Assembly: GCA_947253155.1 (NCBI GenBank) | Contig: CAMXYK010000002.1 | Location: 1 to 64,000, forward strand | Length of the DNA stretch: 64,000 nt | From: an uncultured Bifidobacteriaceae bacterium | Lineage (GTDB): Bacteria > Actinomycetota > Actinomycetes > Actinomycetales > Bifidobacteriaceae | Reading direction: 5' to 3' | Shown here: positions 44,969 through 53,917 of the stretch, in pieces | Position numbering within the stretch: position 1 is the first letter of the stretch | How the letters are laid out: each line of letters starts with the position of its first letter | The notes under the pieces: generated by a model | The model's input: only the letters and a program-made list of their open reading frames with translations | Database searches by the model: none | Told to the model about the DNA's origin: nothing | Made by a program: the position numbers and the translations under genes

Positions 44969-45274
44969 ATGGAAATTATATCAAGTAATTTATTTGACAC
45001 CTGGCTTAAAAAGCTTAAGGACAAACACGCGCAAAAGCGAATTTTATACGCAATTGCAAAATGTGAGGCACATGGACAAATGATTGGCGATATAAAATCC
45101 GTTGGTAATAAAGTAAGCGAAATGCGTTTTCATTTTGGAGCAGGATATCGTATTTATTACACACAAATCGGCTCACTTACAGTTTTTCTTTTAGCAGGCG
45201 GAGACAAATCAAGTCAATCTAGGGACATACATACAGCTCATAAATTGGCACAACAATTACACGAGGAACAATAA
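44969..45274 (+). CDS. RelE/ParE-superfamily toxin (HigB-like, type II)
   Basis: A 101-residue toxin of the phage Gp49-like or addiction-module killer type. FDTWLKKLKDKHAQKRILYAIAKCEA and SEMRFHFGAGYRIYYTQIG...LLAGGDK match. Relatives cleave mRNA on the ribosome. The order toxin then antitoxin, with one base between the stop and the next ATG, is the higBA-like arrangement. No ribosome site is visible before the ATG, which lies seven bases past the -10, consistent with a leaderless message. The local palindromic promoter supports autoregulation. It borders the ileS T-box and may be mobile. Confidence 0.9.
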   Translation: MEIISSNLFDTWLKKLKDKHAQKRILYAIAKCEAHGQMIGDIKSVGNKVSEMRFHFGAGYRIYYTQIGSLTVFLLAGGDKSSQSRDIHTAHKLAQQLHEEQ

Positions 45275-45275
45275 G

Positions 45276-45566
45276 ATGGACAAGGTTACTTTTTCAACGT
45301 TTGATGCAAGTAAATACTTAGACACACAGGAAGCAATTGATGAATATCTTGCTATTGCACTAGAAGATGGAGATACTAAAACAGTTCAACTTGTTCTAAG
45401 AGATATAGCAAAAGCTCACGGAATGAGCAAACTAGCTCAAGAAACGAAACTTAATCGCGAATCACTGTACAAATCACTTTCTAAAGAAGGGAACCCATCA
45501 TTTGCAACAATCTCGAAAATCTTAAAAGCACTCGGATTACATATGACACTTGCAGTGAATAAATAA
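45276..45566 (+). CDS. Antitoxin of the toxin-antitoxin pair (HTH, addiction-module antidote family)
   Basis: The 96-residue protein has a helix-turn-helix (DIAKAHGMSKLAQETKLNRESLYKSLSKEGNPSFATISKIL) typical of the antidote proteins partnered with Gp49-like toxins. It likely binds the palindromes upstream and neutralises the toxin. AGGAACAATAAG inside the toxin end gives the ribosome site. A hairpin terminator follows about 45 bases later. Confidence 0.9.
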   Translation: MDKVTFSTFDASKYLDTQEAIDEYLAIALEDGDTKTVQLVLRDIAKAHGMSKLAQETKLNRESLYKSLSKEGNPSFATISKILKALGLHMTLAVNK

Positions 45567-45610
45567 TAATCTGCTAAATAAATTCGCAATCCCCCGCTAT
45601 TAGATGCACA

Positions 45611-45640
45611 AAGAGCCAATCAATCGCTTGATTGGCTCTT
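45611..45640 (+). terminator. Hairpin after the toxin-antitoxin operon
   Basis: Perfect 13-bp stem AAGAGCCAATCAA / TTGATTGGCTCTT with a four-base loop. There is no long T-run after it on either strand, so termination efficiency is uncertain. Confidence 0.75.
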
Positions 45641-45781
45641 CGCGAACCAGACACAGCCTGGCTTCACCACAATCCTATTTTACAAAAGAAACTAATATTC
45701 GTCAACAAAAAATAGGCGAACTATACACAGTACACAACACCATTGCACAAATATAAACTGCACAACTTCCACACATAAAAG

Positions 45782-45854
45782 TGCCCCGGATCAGAATCGA
45801 ACTGACGACACCCACTTTAGGAGAGTGGTGCTCTATCCACTGAGCTACCGAGGC
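45782..45854 (-). tRNA. tRNA-Arg (CCT)
   Basis: Minus-strand cloverleaf: acceptor GCCTCGG / CCGGGGC, D-arm TAGCTCAGTGGATAGAGC, anticodon stem CCACT / AGTGG around CTCCTAA, T-arm CAGTTCGATTCTG. Discriminator A. It reads AGG. Confidence 0.95.
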
Positions 45855-45903
45855 AACAAATGGCAATTGTACACCATGGCGTGGTTTACACGCTATAGCA
45901 TGC

Positions 45904-46242
45904 TCAAGATTCAAGATTAGACTGCGTGCCGGCCGTAGCTGCCGTCGCTGACTGCTCCGCTTGAGCCGCGTCCAACTTAGCGCGAACCGTGGCGAGTAAG
46001 CCCTGCGCGCGCTTTGCCAGCGCCTCACCAATCTCCCACTGACGCATGGACTGATCCAGCGTCAAACCGCCAGCTTCAAGCGCCTGAACCGCCTGAACAA
46101 GCTTTTCACGAGCCTCTTCGTACGGCATCGCCTCAATCGCAGCGCGCTCTTCCTTCGTAAGCGTGCTCGCAAATTCTGTGCTTTCTGTACTAATAGTGCT
46201 TTCTGCTGATTCTTCTGCTTTTTTCGTTGCTTTCTCGCTCAT
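45904..46242 (-). CDS. xseB: Exodeoxyribonuclease VII small subunit
   Basis: XseB supports the single-strand exonuclease XseA. The core EAMPYEEAREKLVQAVQALEAGGLTLDQSMRQWEIGEALAKRAQGLL is diagnostic. The first 30 residues are a Ser/Thr/Glu-rich lead and the last 25 an Ala/Gln-rich tail. It follows xseA on the same strand after a 62-base gap containing AAATATCTA repeats. AAAGGTTAG before the ATG is a fair ribosome site. Confidence 0.93.
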   Translation of the reverse strand: MSEKATKKAEESAESTISTESTEFASTLTKEERAAIEAMPYEEAREKLVQAVQALEAGGLTLDQSMRQWEIGEALAKRAQGLLATVRAKLDAAQAEQSATAATAGTQSNLES

Positions 46243-46304
46243 ATCTAACCTTTCGTTGTATCTAAAATATTTAAGATATCTAAAAATCTAAAATATCTAA
46301 AAAT

Positions 46305-47666
46305 CTACTTAACTGACTTTCCGGCAGTTGACTTTCCGGCAGCTACTTTTGTGCCAGTCACCTTGCCAAGAACCACACCGCTTTTAAGCGTAACTGTCAT
46401 ATCGTCGCCAATTTTCGCTAACGATGCGTCGTCAAGTACTCGCCCGCCGCTGAGCTGAACTACAGCGTACCCGCGATTCAAAGTCGATTGCGGACTTAGC
46501 GCAGTCAAGCTCGCGTGAGCCTTCTCAACAGTCAAACTCGCGTCGTCAAGAAGTCGCACCAAACCGTGACGCATTCGCTCAACAGCCTGCTCAACCAAGC
46601 GCTCGTGCGGCTCAAGCATAGTGCTCGGGCGCGTAAGGCTCGGGCGGTTCGCATAACCTTCAACGAGGCGAATCTCATTGTCAACGCGCGCAGAAATTCG
46701 CATGCGCATAGTTTGCAGCGCGTTATCAATAAGCTGCCACTGCTCACGAACGTCCGGAACCACGCGCTTCGCAGCATCCGTAGGAGTAGACGCGCGCATG
46801 TCTGCAGCCAAATCGATAAGCGTCCAATCGTCCTCGTGGCCGATTGCAGACACAATCGGCGTTACGCACGCGGCCGTAGCACGAACCACACCCTCGTCCG
46901 AAAAACCAATCAAATCCTCAAAGCTGCCGCCACCGCGAGCAACGATAATAACATCAACATCTGGATCCGCGTCGAGCTGCTTAATTGCGGCAATAACGTC
47001 CGCCGGGCACTGCACGCCCTGCACGTGCGCGTGAACAACCTTGAAGCGCGTAACAGGCCAGCGCAAATTCACGTTCGTAATAACATCACCCTCCGCGCGA
47101 GCCTGAGGCGCGCACACGAGGCCGATGCACTTAGGAAACTCCGGAAGCGGAATCTTATTTTCCGCGTCAAACAGGCCTTCGCCTTTAAGCTTTTTACGCA
47201 ACTCGTCAATTTGCGCTTTTAAGTCGCCGGCACCGACGCGGCGGATTTCGTCCGCAACGAAGCTTAAACGCGTGGCTTTTACCCAAATATCCGCCTTGCC
47301 GTGAACGACTACACGGTCGCCCTGGCGAAGTTCGCGCGCCTGTTGCACGAAATTACTGAAGCCCATTACGGAGATTGACACTTCTTCGTTGCTGTCGCGA
47401 AGGGTGATGTAGCCGGAAGATGCGCGGCGCATGTTGATTTCGACGATTTGACCCTCGATCCACGCGGACGGCCAGCGTTCTACGGCACCGTGGAACTTTT
47501 GGCTTAAGATTGCAACAGGCCACGGGTTTTCGGCGGTTGTGTCGGCGGCTTTTAGAGGAAGCGGGCGCGGCTGCGATAGATTTTGTTGCGGCTGTTGCGG
47601 ATTTTGCTGCGGATTTTGCGAAACATCATCCTGGAATAATTGTGGCATCATATTCGACGAGGTCAT
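46305..47666 (-). CDS. xseA: Exodeoxyribonuclease VII large subunit
   Basis: The catalytic subunit degrades single-stranded DNA from both ends. The N-terminal OB-fold (WIEGQIVEINMRRASSGYITLRD) is followed by the catalytic domain GLVCAPQARAEGD ... IIVARGGGSFEDLIGFSDEGVVRA ... VSAIGHEDDWTLIDLAADMRASTPTDAA. A Gln/Pro-rich start of about 40 residues precedes the OB fold. It forms an operon with xseB. The sequence is more GC-rich than its surroundings. Confidence 0.95.
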   Translation of the reverse strand: MTSSNMMPQLFQDDVSQNPQQNPQQPQQNLSQPRPLPLKAADTTAENPWPVAILSQKFHGAVERWPSAWIEGQIVEINMRRASSGYITLRDSNEEVSISVMGFSNFVQQARELRQGDRVVVHGKADIWVKATRLSFVADEIRRVGAGDLKAQIDELRKKLKGEGLFDAENKIPLPEFPKCIGLVCAPQARAEGDVITNVNLRWPVTRFKVVHAHVQGVQCPADVIAAIKQLDADPDVDVIIVARGGGSFEDLIGFSDEGVVRATAACVTPIVSAIGHEDDWTLIDLAADMRASTPTDAAKRVVPDVREQWQLIDNALQTMRMRISARVDNEIRLVEGYANRPSLTRPSTMLEPHERLVEQAVERMRHGLVRLLDDASLTVEKAHASLTALSPQSTLNRGYAVVQLSGGRVLDDASLAKIGDDMTVTLKSGVVLGKVTGTKVAAGKSTAGKSVK

Positions 47667-47730
47667 AATTCAAGATTGACTGCTAAGAGGGACAAACGAT
47701 GGCTTCGTTGCGTGTGGTGATTGGATACGA

Positions 47731-47758
47731 AAAAACCCAAGCGCGAAGCTTGGGTTTT
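47731..47758 (-). terminator. Terminator between tRNA-Lys and xseA
   Basis: 11-bp stem AAAACCCAAGC / GCTTGGGTTTT, five-base loop, with at least five T after it on the minus strand. It ends the tRNA-Lys transcript. Confidence 0.92.
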
Positions 47759-47763
47759 GTCTG

Positions 47764-47837
47764 TGCCCCCTCAGGGATTCGAACCCTGGACACGCTGATT
47801 AAGAGTCAGCTGCTCTAACCAACTGAGCTAAAGGGGC
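47764..47837 (-). tRNA. tRNA-Lys (CTT)
   Basis: Minus-strand cloverleaf: acceptor GCCCCTT / AGGGGGC, D-arm TAGCTCAGTTGGTTAGAGC, anticodon loop CTCTTAA, T-arm CAGGGTTCGAATCCCTG, discriminator A. It lies next to the pilus island edge; tRNA genes are common integration sites, but no attachment repeat was seen. Confidence 0.95.
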
Positions 47838-47882
47838 GTTGGTTATCTCGACTCGCTTTCGCGAACCGAGTAACTACTATAC

Positions 47883-48977
47883 TCAGAATTTGATTGGACG
47901 CAAGCCGGCGTGTCGCATTGCCAGCAAATGCCGTCCGCGCAAAGCCCTCGCACCGCGCTTCTTACCAAACGTAATCGCAAGCATCATAGCCAACAGCATC
48001 GCAGACATCACCATAGATGCCACAAACAGCGTCATCCACAGCGGCCACTGCATATGGTCGTCAGGCGGCTTCACAGGATCCGGCAGCACGCGGTACCCGG
48101 TCACGAGCAGCCTGTGCGTGTTGATTCCGTACGGCGTACACGTAAGCAGCGTCGCCAAGTCGCGCCCCTTCTCGCGCCGCAGCAAACGAATATCGTTCGG
48201 CTCCACCACATTTATGCGAAACACTTTGTACCGAAGAGTTTTGCCTTGCACGTCAAAATAGAAGTAGTCGCCTTTTTTAAGCGTGTTTAAGTCGTCGAAC
48301 ATCGTGGCATCCGGCATACCAGTATGCGCAGTCACAACCGTGTGCCTACTTTTGCCGCCCACCGGCAAATCCGTGCCATACAAATGCCCAGCGCCCATTG
48401 CGAGAGTATCTTGAGTAGTTCCGTGATAAATCGGCAGCCTCACGCCAATTTTCGGAATCTTAACAATGCCCATAATGCCCATCGGCTCGCTAAGCACTTT
48501 TTCGTACTCTTTATATTCGGGAGTATTCATGTAGTCGCTGCCGCCGTTATACGGATCCGCGCTAATAACCGCCTTGTGACGAGCGTTGTACAGCCGCGCT
48601 TTTCGCAAAATTTGCGCGCGAGTTTCTTTAGGCTCGTACTTATTTAATTTGTCGTACTCGATTGAAAGTTCCTTGGCAGCATGATTGTTGACCAAAGTAG
48701 AAACCACAGGATAGCTAAAACACAAAATGCCAATAAGAACAAGCACAACAGGCTCAGCCAGCTTGCGAAGTGTGGACATTTGTTTTGGAGAAGATTGATC
48801 TTGCGAGGACTGCGGAGACTGCTCTTGTGAAGATTGCGCAGTTTGTGGAGATTGCGTAGTTTCCGCAGTTTGCGAGCTTGCGGAATCATGCGCACCTTTG
48901 GAGGACTTATTAGCGCACATACGAGTCAGCCGCTTAAATAGCACGCGAGCAGACTCTGCAAAATCAGCCAACTTCAT
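47883..48977 (-). CDS. srtC: Class C sortase, pilus locus 1
   Basis: A pilus-polymerising transpeptidase anchored in the membrane. Two membrane helices (about residues 75-96 and 313-336) frame the sortase beta-barrel. Catalytic residues are His218 (TAHTG), Cys280 (LLTCTPYG) and Arg289 (NTHR). Asp141-Pro-Tyr is the class C lid that covers the active site. A Ser/Gln/Pro-rich cytoplasmic N-terminus precedes helix 1. GGAGGAATT precedes the ATG. It is the third gene of the locus, after the large surface protein and the pilin, and its last 250 residues are very similar to the sortase at 54-55 kb. Confidence 0.95.
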   Translation of the reverse strand: MKLADFAESARVLFKRLTRMCANKSSKGAHDSASSQTAETTQSPQTAQSSQEQSPQSSQDQSSPKQMSTLRKLAEPVVLVLIGILCFSYPVVSTLVNNHAAKELSIEYDKLNKYEPKETRAQILRKARLYNARHKAVISADPYNGGSDYMNTPEYKEYEKVLSEPMGIMGIVKIPKIGVRLPIYHGTTQDTLAMGAGHLYGTDLPVGGKSRHTVVTAHTGMPDATMFDDLNTLKKGDYFYFDVQGKTLRYKVFRINVVEPNDIRLLRREKGRDLATLLTCTPYGINTHRLLVTGYRVLPDPVKPPDDHMQWPLWMTLFVASMVMSAMLLAMMLAITFGKKRGARALRGRHLLAMRHAGLRPIKF

Positions 48978-48998
48978 AATTCCTCCAATAAATAAACA

Positions 48999-49039
48999 GG
49001 GAGCCGGGAAAGCGTTAGTTAACGCGCGCCCGACTCCCC
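48999..49039 (-). promoter_or_regulatory. Strong hairpin between the pilin and sortase genes
   Basis: The stem GGGAGCCGGG / CCCGACTCCC encloses a second palindrome GCGTTAGTTAACGC. It lies in the 94-base gap between the pilin stop and the sortase start and is followed on the minus strand by TGTTTATTTATT. It may act as a partial terminator or mRNA-stabilising element that makes pilin exceed sortase. Confidence 0.75.
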
Positions 49040-49071
49040 ATTTTCGTTAATGCTTAAAGAAAGGGATTAAC

Positions 49072-50817
49072 TTAAGCGCGGAGCTTAGCCTGCTCCTCTT
49101 CCTTCTTGCGGCGGTGAATGTACACCACGAAACCGGCGCCAACGAAGCACACGCCCGCGAGCGCGAAGAGAATCACGCCAGCAGCACCGGTCTTTGGAAG
49201 AAGGTTGAACCAAGCGTGTTCGCTATCGTCTGGAACATCCTGGAATGGCAATTCCTTGTCAGCTTTAATATCAGTCACTGCAACAGGATCAGGATTACGG
49301 ATGTAACCAGCTGGAGCCACAGTTTCTAGAATATAGAATGACTTACCTTTTATAACTGAGTAGGATGGGGTTACACCTTTTTCAGCGCCTGTAGATGTGT
49401 CTGTTTTTTCTGCAGTTTCCTTCTCTCCGAAGCTAGTATGAGAAGCGCAGGCGGCATCTACACCACTACCGGCAGTAATAGCATCAGAGCATGCTTTAGC
49501 AGCCTTTTCAGTATCAAACATCTTGAACTTTGCACCAGGAAGCGTCTTTGTGGTGTCTTTTGCAGAAACCTTCTTGATTGAGAACTTAACGAAATCAACC
49601 TTTGCAGTTTTAACACCAACAATCGTAGAGCTATAGTCTGAAGAAATAAACGCACCCTTGTTTTCAACAGTGTTGCTTTGAATCTTCGCCGAATCAGAAA
49701 GAGTGAAAGCTAAGTCAACGAATACCTTTACAACCTTGCCAGCGTTCTGATTTGCAGCTGCAACAATCTTATTCATACCTGCTGGAGTGAAGGAGATAGT
49801 AATCTTATCACGAGCAACGTCCTTAGATGTAGCAGGAATTTGAGTTGGATCTTTAGCAACGGTGTAGTCAGCAGCTTCAAGAGGCGTATCTTTAGTACTA
49901 TCAGGCTTTTCGCCAACTCCCAAGCTTACTTTCTTAACTACTTTGGCAATGCTTGCATCAGTAACCTGATGAGAGGTTTCGTCAGTAGGATACTTGAAGT
50001 AGTTAGCAGGAGCGAGATCAATTACAGAATAGCCGGTAAAATCTGTAGCCTTAAGATCCGGGTCAGAAGCGCTATGCTTCATCTTGGTAAGATCGGAGGT
50101 GATTGTGTACTTAACCTCATCTCCAGCACCAATTGCGCCCTTAGTATTAACTTCCTTCTTAACGCTCTTCTTCAAATCCTTGTTCTTTGGCTCCGCGGAT
50201 GGATTATAGTTGTAGACTACGTTGCCATCAGAATCCTTTTCAATCATTGGGATTGTCATATAGAATGTCTTGGATTCAGATGCAGAGAAGCCATTTGGAA
50301 CTGTTGTTTCTGTAACTTGGTACAGGCCGATTCCAAGATTATCGAACTTTGCAACGCCCTTATCATTAGTATTTTTTGGAGAACCAGTAACAGCTTCAGC
50401 GGTTATTCCAGTAGGATTCTCCTCACGCTTATTAAGGTCGTCAATCTTATTGGCAACCTTAACCCAGTCGTCGTACTTGGTTAAGTCGATAGCATCGTTA
50501 CCGATTTGCGTCACCTTTTTTACAGTGAACCCAGCATCTTTTACAGGAGTTGACTTCTTCTGATTGCCGTTCTCAACCTCATCTTCCCACTTGTTAATGG
50601 TGATGGAGCCAGTCGTTGAGGTCTTTTCATCAGCAGTAAGCTCCCATGGCGCTTTTCCAGGCTTACCGCCTTGTTTTTTAGGCTGCTGAGGAACGACCTT
50701 ACCGGGGGTAGCACCCCACGCAACGCCGGACACTGTCACAGCGCCCGCAGCGCACAGCGTCCCAGCCATTGCGAGCGAGGCAAATGCGGCGACGCATCGT
50801 TTTGTGAAATTATTCAT
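49072..50817 (-). CDS. LPXTG-anchored major pilin (SpaH/FimA-like), locus 1
   Basis: The 581-residue precursor has a signal peptide (NFTKRCVAAFASLAMAGTL...) ending near residue 36. It has the Lys of a pilin-like motif in SAEPKNKDLKKSV and an E-box, KSFYILETVAPAGY. LPKTG at residues 540-544 is followed by a hydrophobic helix and a short basic tail, so it is a sortase substrate. An earlier GLYQVTETTVPNG resembles a second Cna-B-type isopeptide domain. The ATG overlaps the stop of the large surface gene (ATGA), so it is translationally coupled. The pilin of locus 2 is a clear paralogue. Confidence 0.92.
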   Translation of the reverse strand: MNNFTKRCVAAFASLAMAGTLCAAGAVTVSGVAWGATPGKVVPQQPKKQGGKPGKAPWELTADEKTSTTGSITINKWEDEVENGNQKKSTPVKDAGFTVKKVTQIGNDAIDLTKYDDWVKVANKIDDLNKREENPTGITAEAVTGSPKNTNDKGVAKFDNLGIGLYQVTETTVPNGFSASESKTFYMTIPMIEKDSDGNVVYNYNPSAEPKNKDLKKSVKKEVNTKGAIGAGDEVKYTITSDLTKMKHSASDPDLKATDFTGYSVIDLAPANYFKYPTDETSHQVTDASIAKVVKKVSLGVGEKPDSTKDTPLEAADYTVAKDPTQIPATSKDVARDKITISFTPAGMNKIVAAANQNAGKVVKVFVDLAFTLSDSAKIQSNTVENKGAFISSDYSSTIVGVKTAKVDFVKFSIKKVSAKDTTKTLPGAKFKMFDTEKAAKACSDAITAGSGVDAACASHTSFGEKETAEKTDTSTGAEKGVTPSYSVIKGKSFYILETVAPAGYIRNPDPVAVTDIKADKELPFQDVPDDSEHAWFNLLPKTGAAGVILFALAGVCFVGAGFVVYIHRRKKEEEQAKLRA

Positions 50818-53804
50818 TTCCTCTCCTTTATTTCAGTGCCCTTGCGAGCAGATACTTCATTGCCCTTTTGAACAGCTATTTCACTGACCTTTTGAGCAGA
50901 ATTTTGGTACACAAAATTTTTCATAAATGCGCGCCCCCACTTTGTTTGGTCGAGAGCAAACGCAAGAACCATTAAGCACGTTGAAACAGTTGCAAAACCG
51001 CCGAGCAGCATGTTCCAACCTGCGAATCCCGTTTTTGGAAGTTTAAAAGGCTCAACAACGTGGATTGGGAAGGAAGTCATCGTCCAATCCTTGCCTTTTT
51101 CGAGACCGGCGGTTTTAAGAAGAGTATCGCCATTTGCTACGGAAGTTGCGCTACCCACTTTAGTTGTATAAGCATCAAGCGCCTTCGGCTTCAACGCGTA
51201 AACAGCGCACTGATAGTCGCCTGTTTCTGTAGGCGCGCCGCCAATAATCGAATCCGTGCGTTCGACTGCATAGAATGGGTTATACACATCCCAATCGCTA
51301 GCTTCAACATCTCGTCTAAATAAGGTACGCGAAGTGTCACACGAAGTTGAATTATTTTCGCAATTTTTAAGCTCAGCAACAGTGTTAATATGACCCCATT
51401 TATGAATTTGATTCTCAGTAGGAGTGCTCAAGCCATTAACGCTACTAGACCAGGTTGCGTTAGCATCCACTTCTCCAGCTTTATTCAGCTTAGTGCACAA
51501 GACTTTTAGCGAAATTTTCTTATCTACATCACGCAATGACCACGCATCAAGATAAGTATTTATAGAACCAACACCACGCATCATGAAGATGCCTTGGTCT
51601 GGATCTACATCTCCATAATCATCACCTTCTGAACCAGCAACACCGCCAGCAGAAGCTTTTTCAGTCGTCACACGTAAATTTAAATCATCATTGCCAATAG
51701 TCACAGAATTATTAACTGAAACTTTCAAATAGATAGGCTTACCTTCGTTACTGGAATCCTTATCTTCTGAAGAAGAGCCATCAGGATAATGCGCAACCAC
51801 TGGCACATAGTAATACCCGGTTTTAATCCAAGTGCTCATTTTTACAGTAATCTTGCCGTAGTTTTTGCCAGAACCTGCAGAAGAATCTTTGCCAATGTTA
51901 CTTTTAGGATCATCAGGCTTATTACTTTGATTGTCCTTAAATGAAGCCCAATCAGGAACTGGGGTAGAATCACCATCATACTGTTTTATTTCAAACCAAG
52001 TTCCGTCAGGAAGATCATGCGTGCGAGCTAGCTTACTATTGCAATTATCGCCACCTACACCGCACTTATTAACAGGCACAATAGAAGTTGCATCTTGGCC
52101 TGGAAGAGTATTAATTCCGTCACCATAATTAGGCTGATAGTAGTAAGACATTTTGCGAACAGTAATGTTCAAAGTCTTAGCTTCCCAAGTAATGCCTTTA
52201 TTTGACTTAAACAAATTGTTTGAGTTTAGCTCATCATCTATTTCTTTAACGTTATTTTTCTTTTCGTTAACTATAGAATCGAACTTGTTTATTAAATCTT
52301 TGTCTTGATTATCTTGACTTTCTTGATTGTTTTCATCTTTAACAGAATTCTTTAAAGCATAAACTTTGCACGCAAAATTACCAGTTTTTTCTACAGTGCC
52401 AGTAAGTTTGCCAACTGTATACTCGTTTACTTGCTTAGGCTCAAAATCGGTGTGCGTTTTAACATAGTTGTCGTAAACGTAATCGTCATAAAGCAAATCA
52501 TCTACACTGCAGCCATTAGCAGGATCATCAAAGCACTTCTTTTGCTGATCGTAACTGGCGTGCTGCCAAACTTTTACGTCTTTTTCATTTAACGTAAGCC
52601 CGTTAATTCCACCAAGCTTGTAGCTTCCAGCAACAGGCTCGCCAGTCTTATCTTTTTCGTAACAAATCATGCGCTGATTAATATTGCCTACGCCAAGATG
52701 CACAGAAGAATCAAAAGTAGTCTTTTCAATCTTTTTACCAGCCATTAACAGTAAATCTGAGTTATCGGACTGTCCATATTTCAAATCTTCTTTGTCTTTG
52801 CTACTTATTGAAAGCTTCAAATCGCCAGTCTGTGGACTAAATCTCGTAACATTAACATATGCATAAACAGGCGAAGACTTTCCATCTTTACTATTTCCAG
52901 CATCAGCAGCATCGGAAGTAGTGTTATTGCTGTCAGGATAGTGCACAACTACGTGCACTTTGTATTTACCGTCTTTAGTCCACCTATTTGGACGGAAAGT
53001 TATAACGCCATATTTTGAAGCACTACGACTATCAGGAATGGCTTTTGTTGTTGTGCATTCGGAAGAATTATCGCACTGTTCGCCTTCAAAAACAGCCCAT
53101 TTAGAAGCGTCGTCTTTAGCTTTTACATCTGACTTAATTTCAAACCACGTGCCAGCAGGAAGAAGCCCACGCTTAACTTTCCTATTGCCGCGAATTGGCT
53201 TACTCCTAGGAGCGCCCGACTTATTGTTTGCACTTGTAGAAAGATTTCCAGCAACAATATTCGGGGTATTTTGATACTCCGGATTATAGTATTGCGCGCT
53301 GTTTTTGTTATTGTTGGCAGAGCTTCTGTCACCGTTCGAACCAGTCGCGTCTTCAGCAGCTTTTTTATCTTTACCGTTTTGATCAGATTTACCGTTTTGA
53401 TCAGATTTTTTATCTTGATTAGCTTTTTTATCTTTACTGGAAGCTTCGTTTTTAGGATCTGTATTAGTCGTTGAAGAAGTCTTTTTCTCAGGCTGTTGCT
53501 GCTCTGTCTTAGTCTCAGCTTTTTTCTCAGCTTGACTACCGGGTTGCTGCTCAGGTTTCTGCTCAGCTTTTTTATCAGCTTGCTTATCAGATTGCTTATC
53601 AGCTTTATGCTCGTCTTGATTCTTAAGCTCTTGATCACCTTTAATCTCAGAATTCGCCGCAGCCTTAGCTGTTCCTTCGGTTGAAGCGCTCGACGGAGCA
53701 ATAGGCACAATCGCGAGAGTTGCGAGAGTCAGCACGCAGGACGTGAAACCGCAAATTACGCGCATAATCTTAGAAAGACTGTTACGACGACGCTGCGGAA
53801 ACAT
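50814..53804 (-). CDS. Large LPKTG surface protein (putative pilus tip/adhesin), locus 1
   Basis: The 996-residue precursor starts at ATG 53804 with AAGGTGA upstream. A signal peptide (to about residue 40) is followed by a Lys/Gln/Asp low-complexity stretch (about 45-170). Then two modules alternate: a YPDG Rib-like domain (LPAGTWFEI ... VVHYPDS; LPDGTWFEI ... AHYPDGSSS) and a four-Cys domain (Cys381/424/432/479 and Cys770/815/822/866). LPKTG is at 922-926, then a helix and an unusual 45-residue tail coded by a 24-base repeat. First gene of the operon, behind the poly-G promoter. It probably forms the tip subunit, but no von Willebrand domain is visible. Confidence 0.88.
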   Translation of the reverse strand: MFPQRRRNSLSKIMRVICGFTSCVLTLATLAIVPIAPSSASTEGTAKAAANSEIKGDQELKNQDEHKADKQSDKQADKKAEQKPEQQPGSQAEKKAETKTEQQQPEKKTSSTTNTDPKNEASSKDKKANQDKKSDQNGKSDQNGKDKKAAEDATGSNGDRSSANNNKNSAQYYNPEYQNTPNIVAGNLSTSANNKSGAPRSKPIRGNRKVKRGLLPAGTWFEIKSDVKAKDDASKWAVFEGEQCDNSSECTTTKAIPDSRSASKYGVITFRPNRWTKDGKYKVHVVVHYPDSNNTTSDAADAGNSKDGKSSPVYAYVNVTRFSPQTGDLKLSISSKDKEDLKYGQSDNSDLLLMAGKKIEKTTFDSSVHLGVGNINQRMICYEKDKTGEPVAGSYKLGGINGLTLNEKDVKVWQHASYDQQKKCFDDPANGCSVDDLLYDDYVYDNYVKTHTDFEPKQVNEYTVGKLTGTVEKTGNFACKVYALKNSVKDENNQESQDNQDKDLINKFDSIVNEKKNNVKEIDDELNSNNLFKSNKGITWEAKTLNITVRKMSYYYQPNYGDGINTLPGQDATSIVPVNKCGVGGDNCNSKLARTHDLPDGTWFEIKQYDGDSTPVPDWASFKDNQSNKPDDPKSNIGKDSSAGSGKNYGKITVKMSTWIKTGYYYVPVVAHYPDGSSSEDKDSSNEGKPIYLKVSVNNSVTIGNDDLNLRVTTEKASAGGVAGSEGDDYGDVDPDQGIFMMRGVGSINTYLDAWSLRDVDKKISLKVLCTKLNKAGEVDANATWSSSVNGLSTPTENQIHKWGHINTVAELKNCENNSTSCDTSRTLFRRDVEASDWDVYNPFYAVERTDSIIGGAPTETGDYQCAVYALKPKALDAYTTKVGSATSVANGDTLLKTAGLEKGKDWTMTSFPIHVVEPFKLPKTGFAGWNMLLGGFATVSTCLMVLAFALDQTKWGRAFMKNFVYQNSAQKVSEIAVQKGNEVSARKGTEIKERK
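50832..50903 (-). repeat. 24-bp in-frame tandem repeat at the 3' end of the large surface gene
   Basis: Three consecutive 24-base units (starting TTCAGTGCCCTT, TTCATTGCCCTT and TTCACTGACCTT on the plus strand) encode the C-terminal IAVQKGNEVSARKGTEI tail. The first unit resembles the non-coding leader of the locus 2 pilin gene (about 58247-58270), so the tail may come from duplication of a leader sequence. Confidence 0.8.
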
Positions 53805-53917
53805 TTCTAATCACCTTCATTAAATTCAAACTCTCAAAATTTGTGTAGCCATCATTACAAAATCAAGAACCACACAGCACTGCAAAACCTCTCTTAATTG
53901 CAGACACAGTGCTTGTA

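Noticed and set aside
47764..47880. tRNA-Lys as an integration site for the pilus region
   Set aside because: No direct repeat of the tRNA 3' end and no integrase gene were seen within the window, although the far end of the region lies outside.
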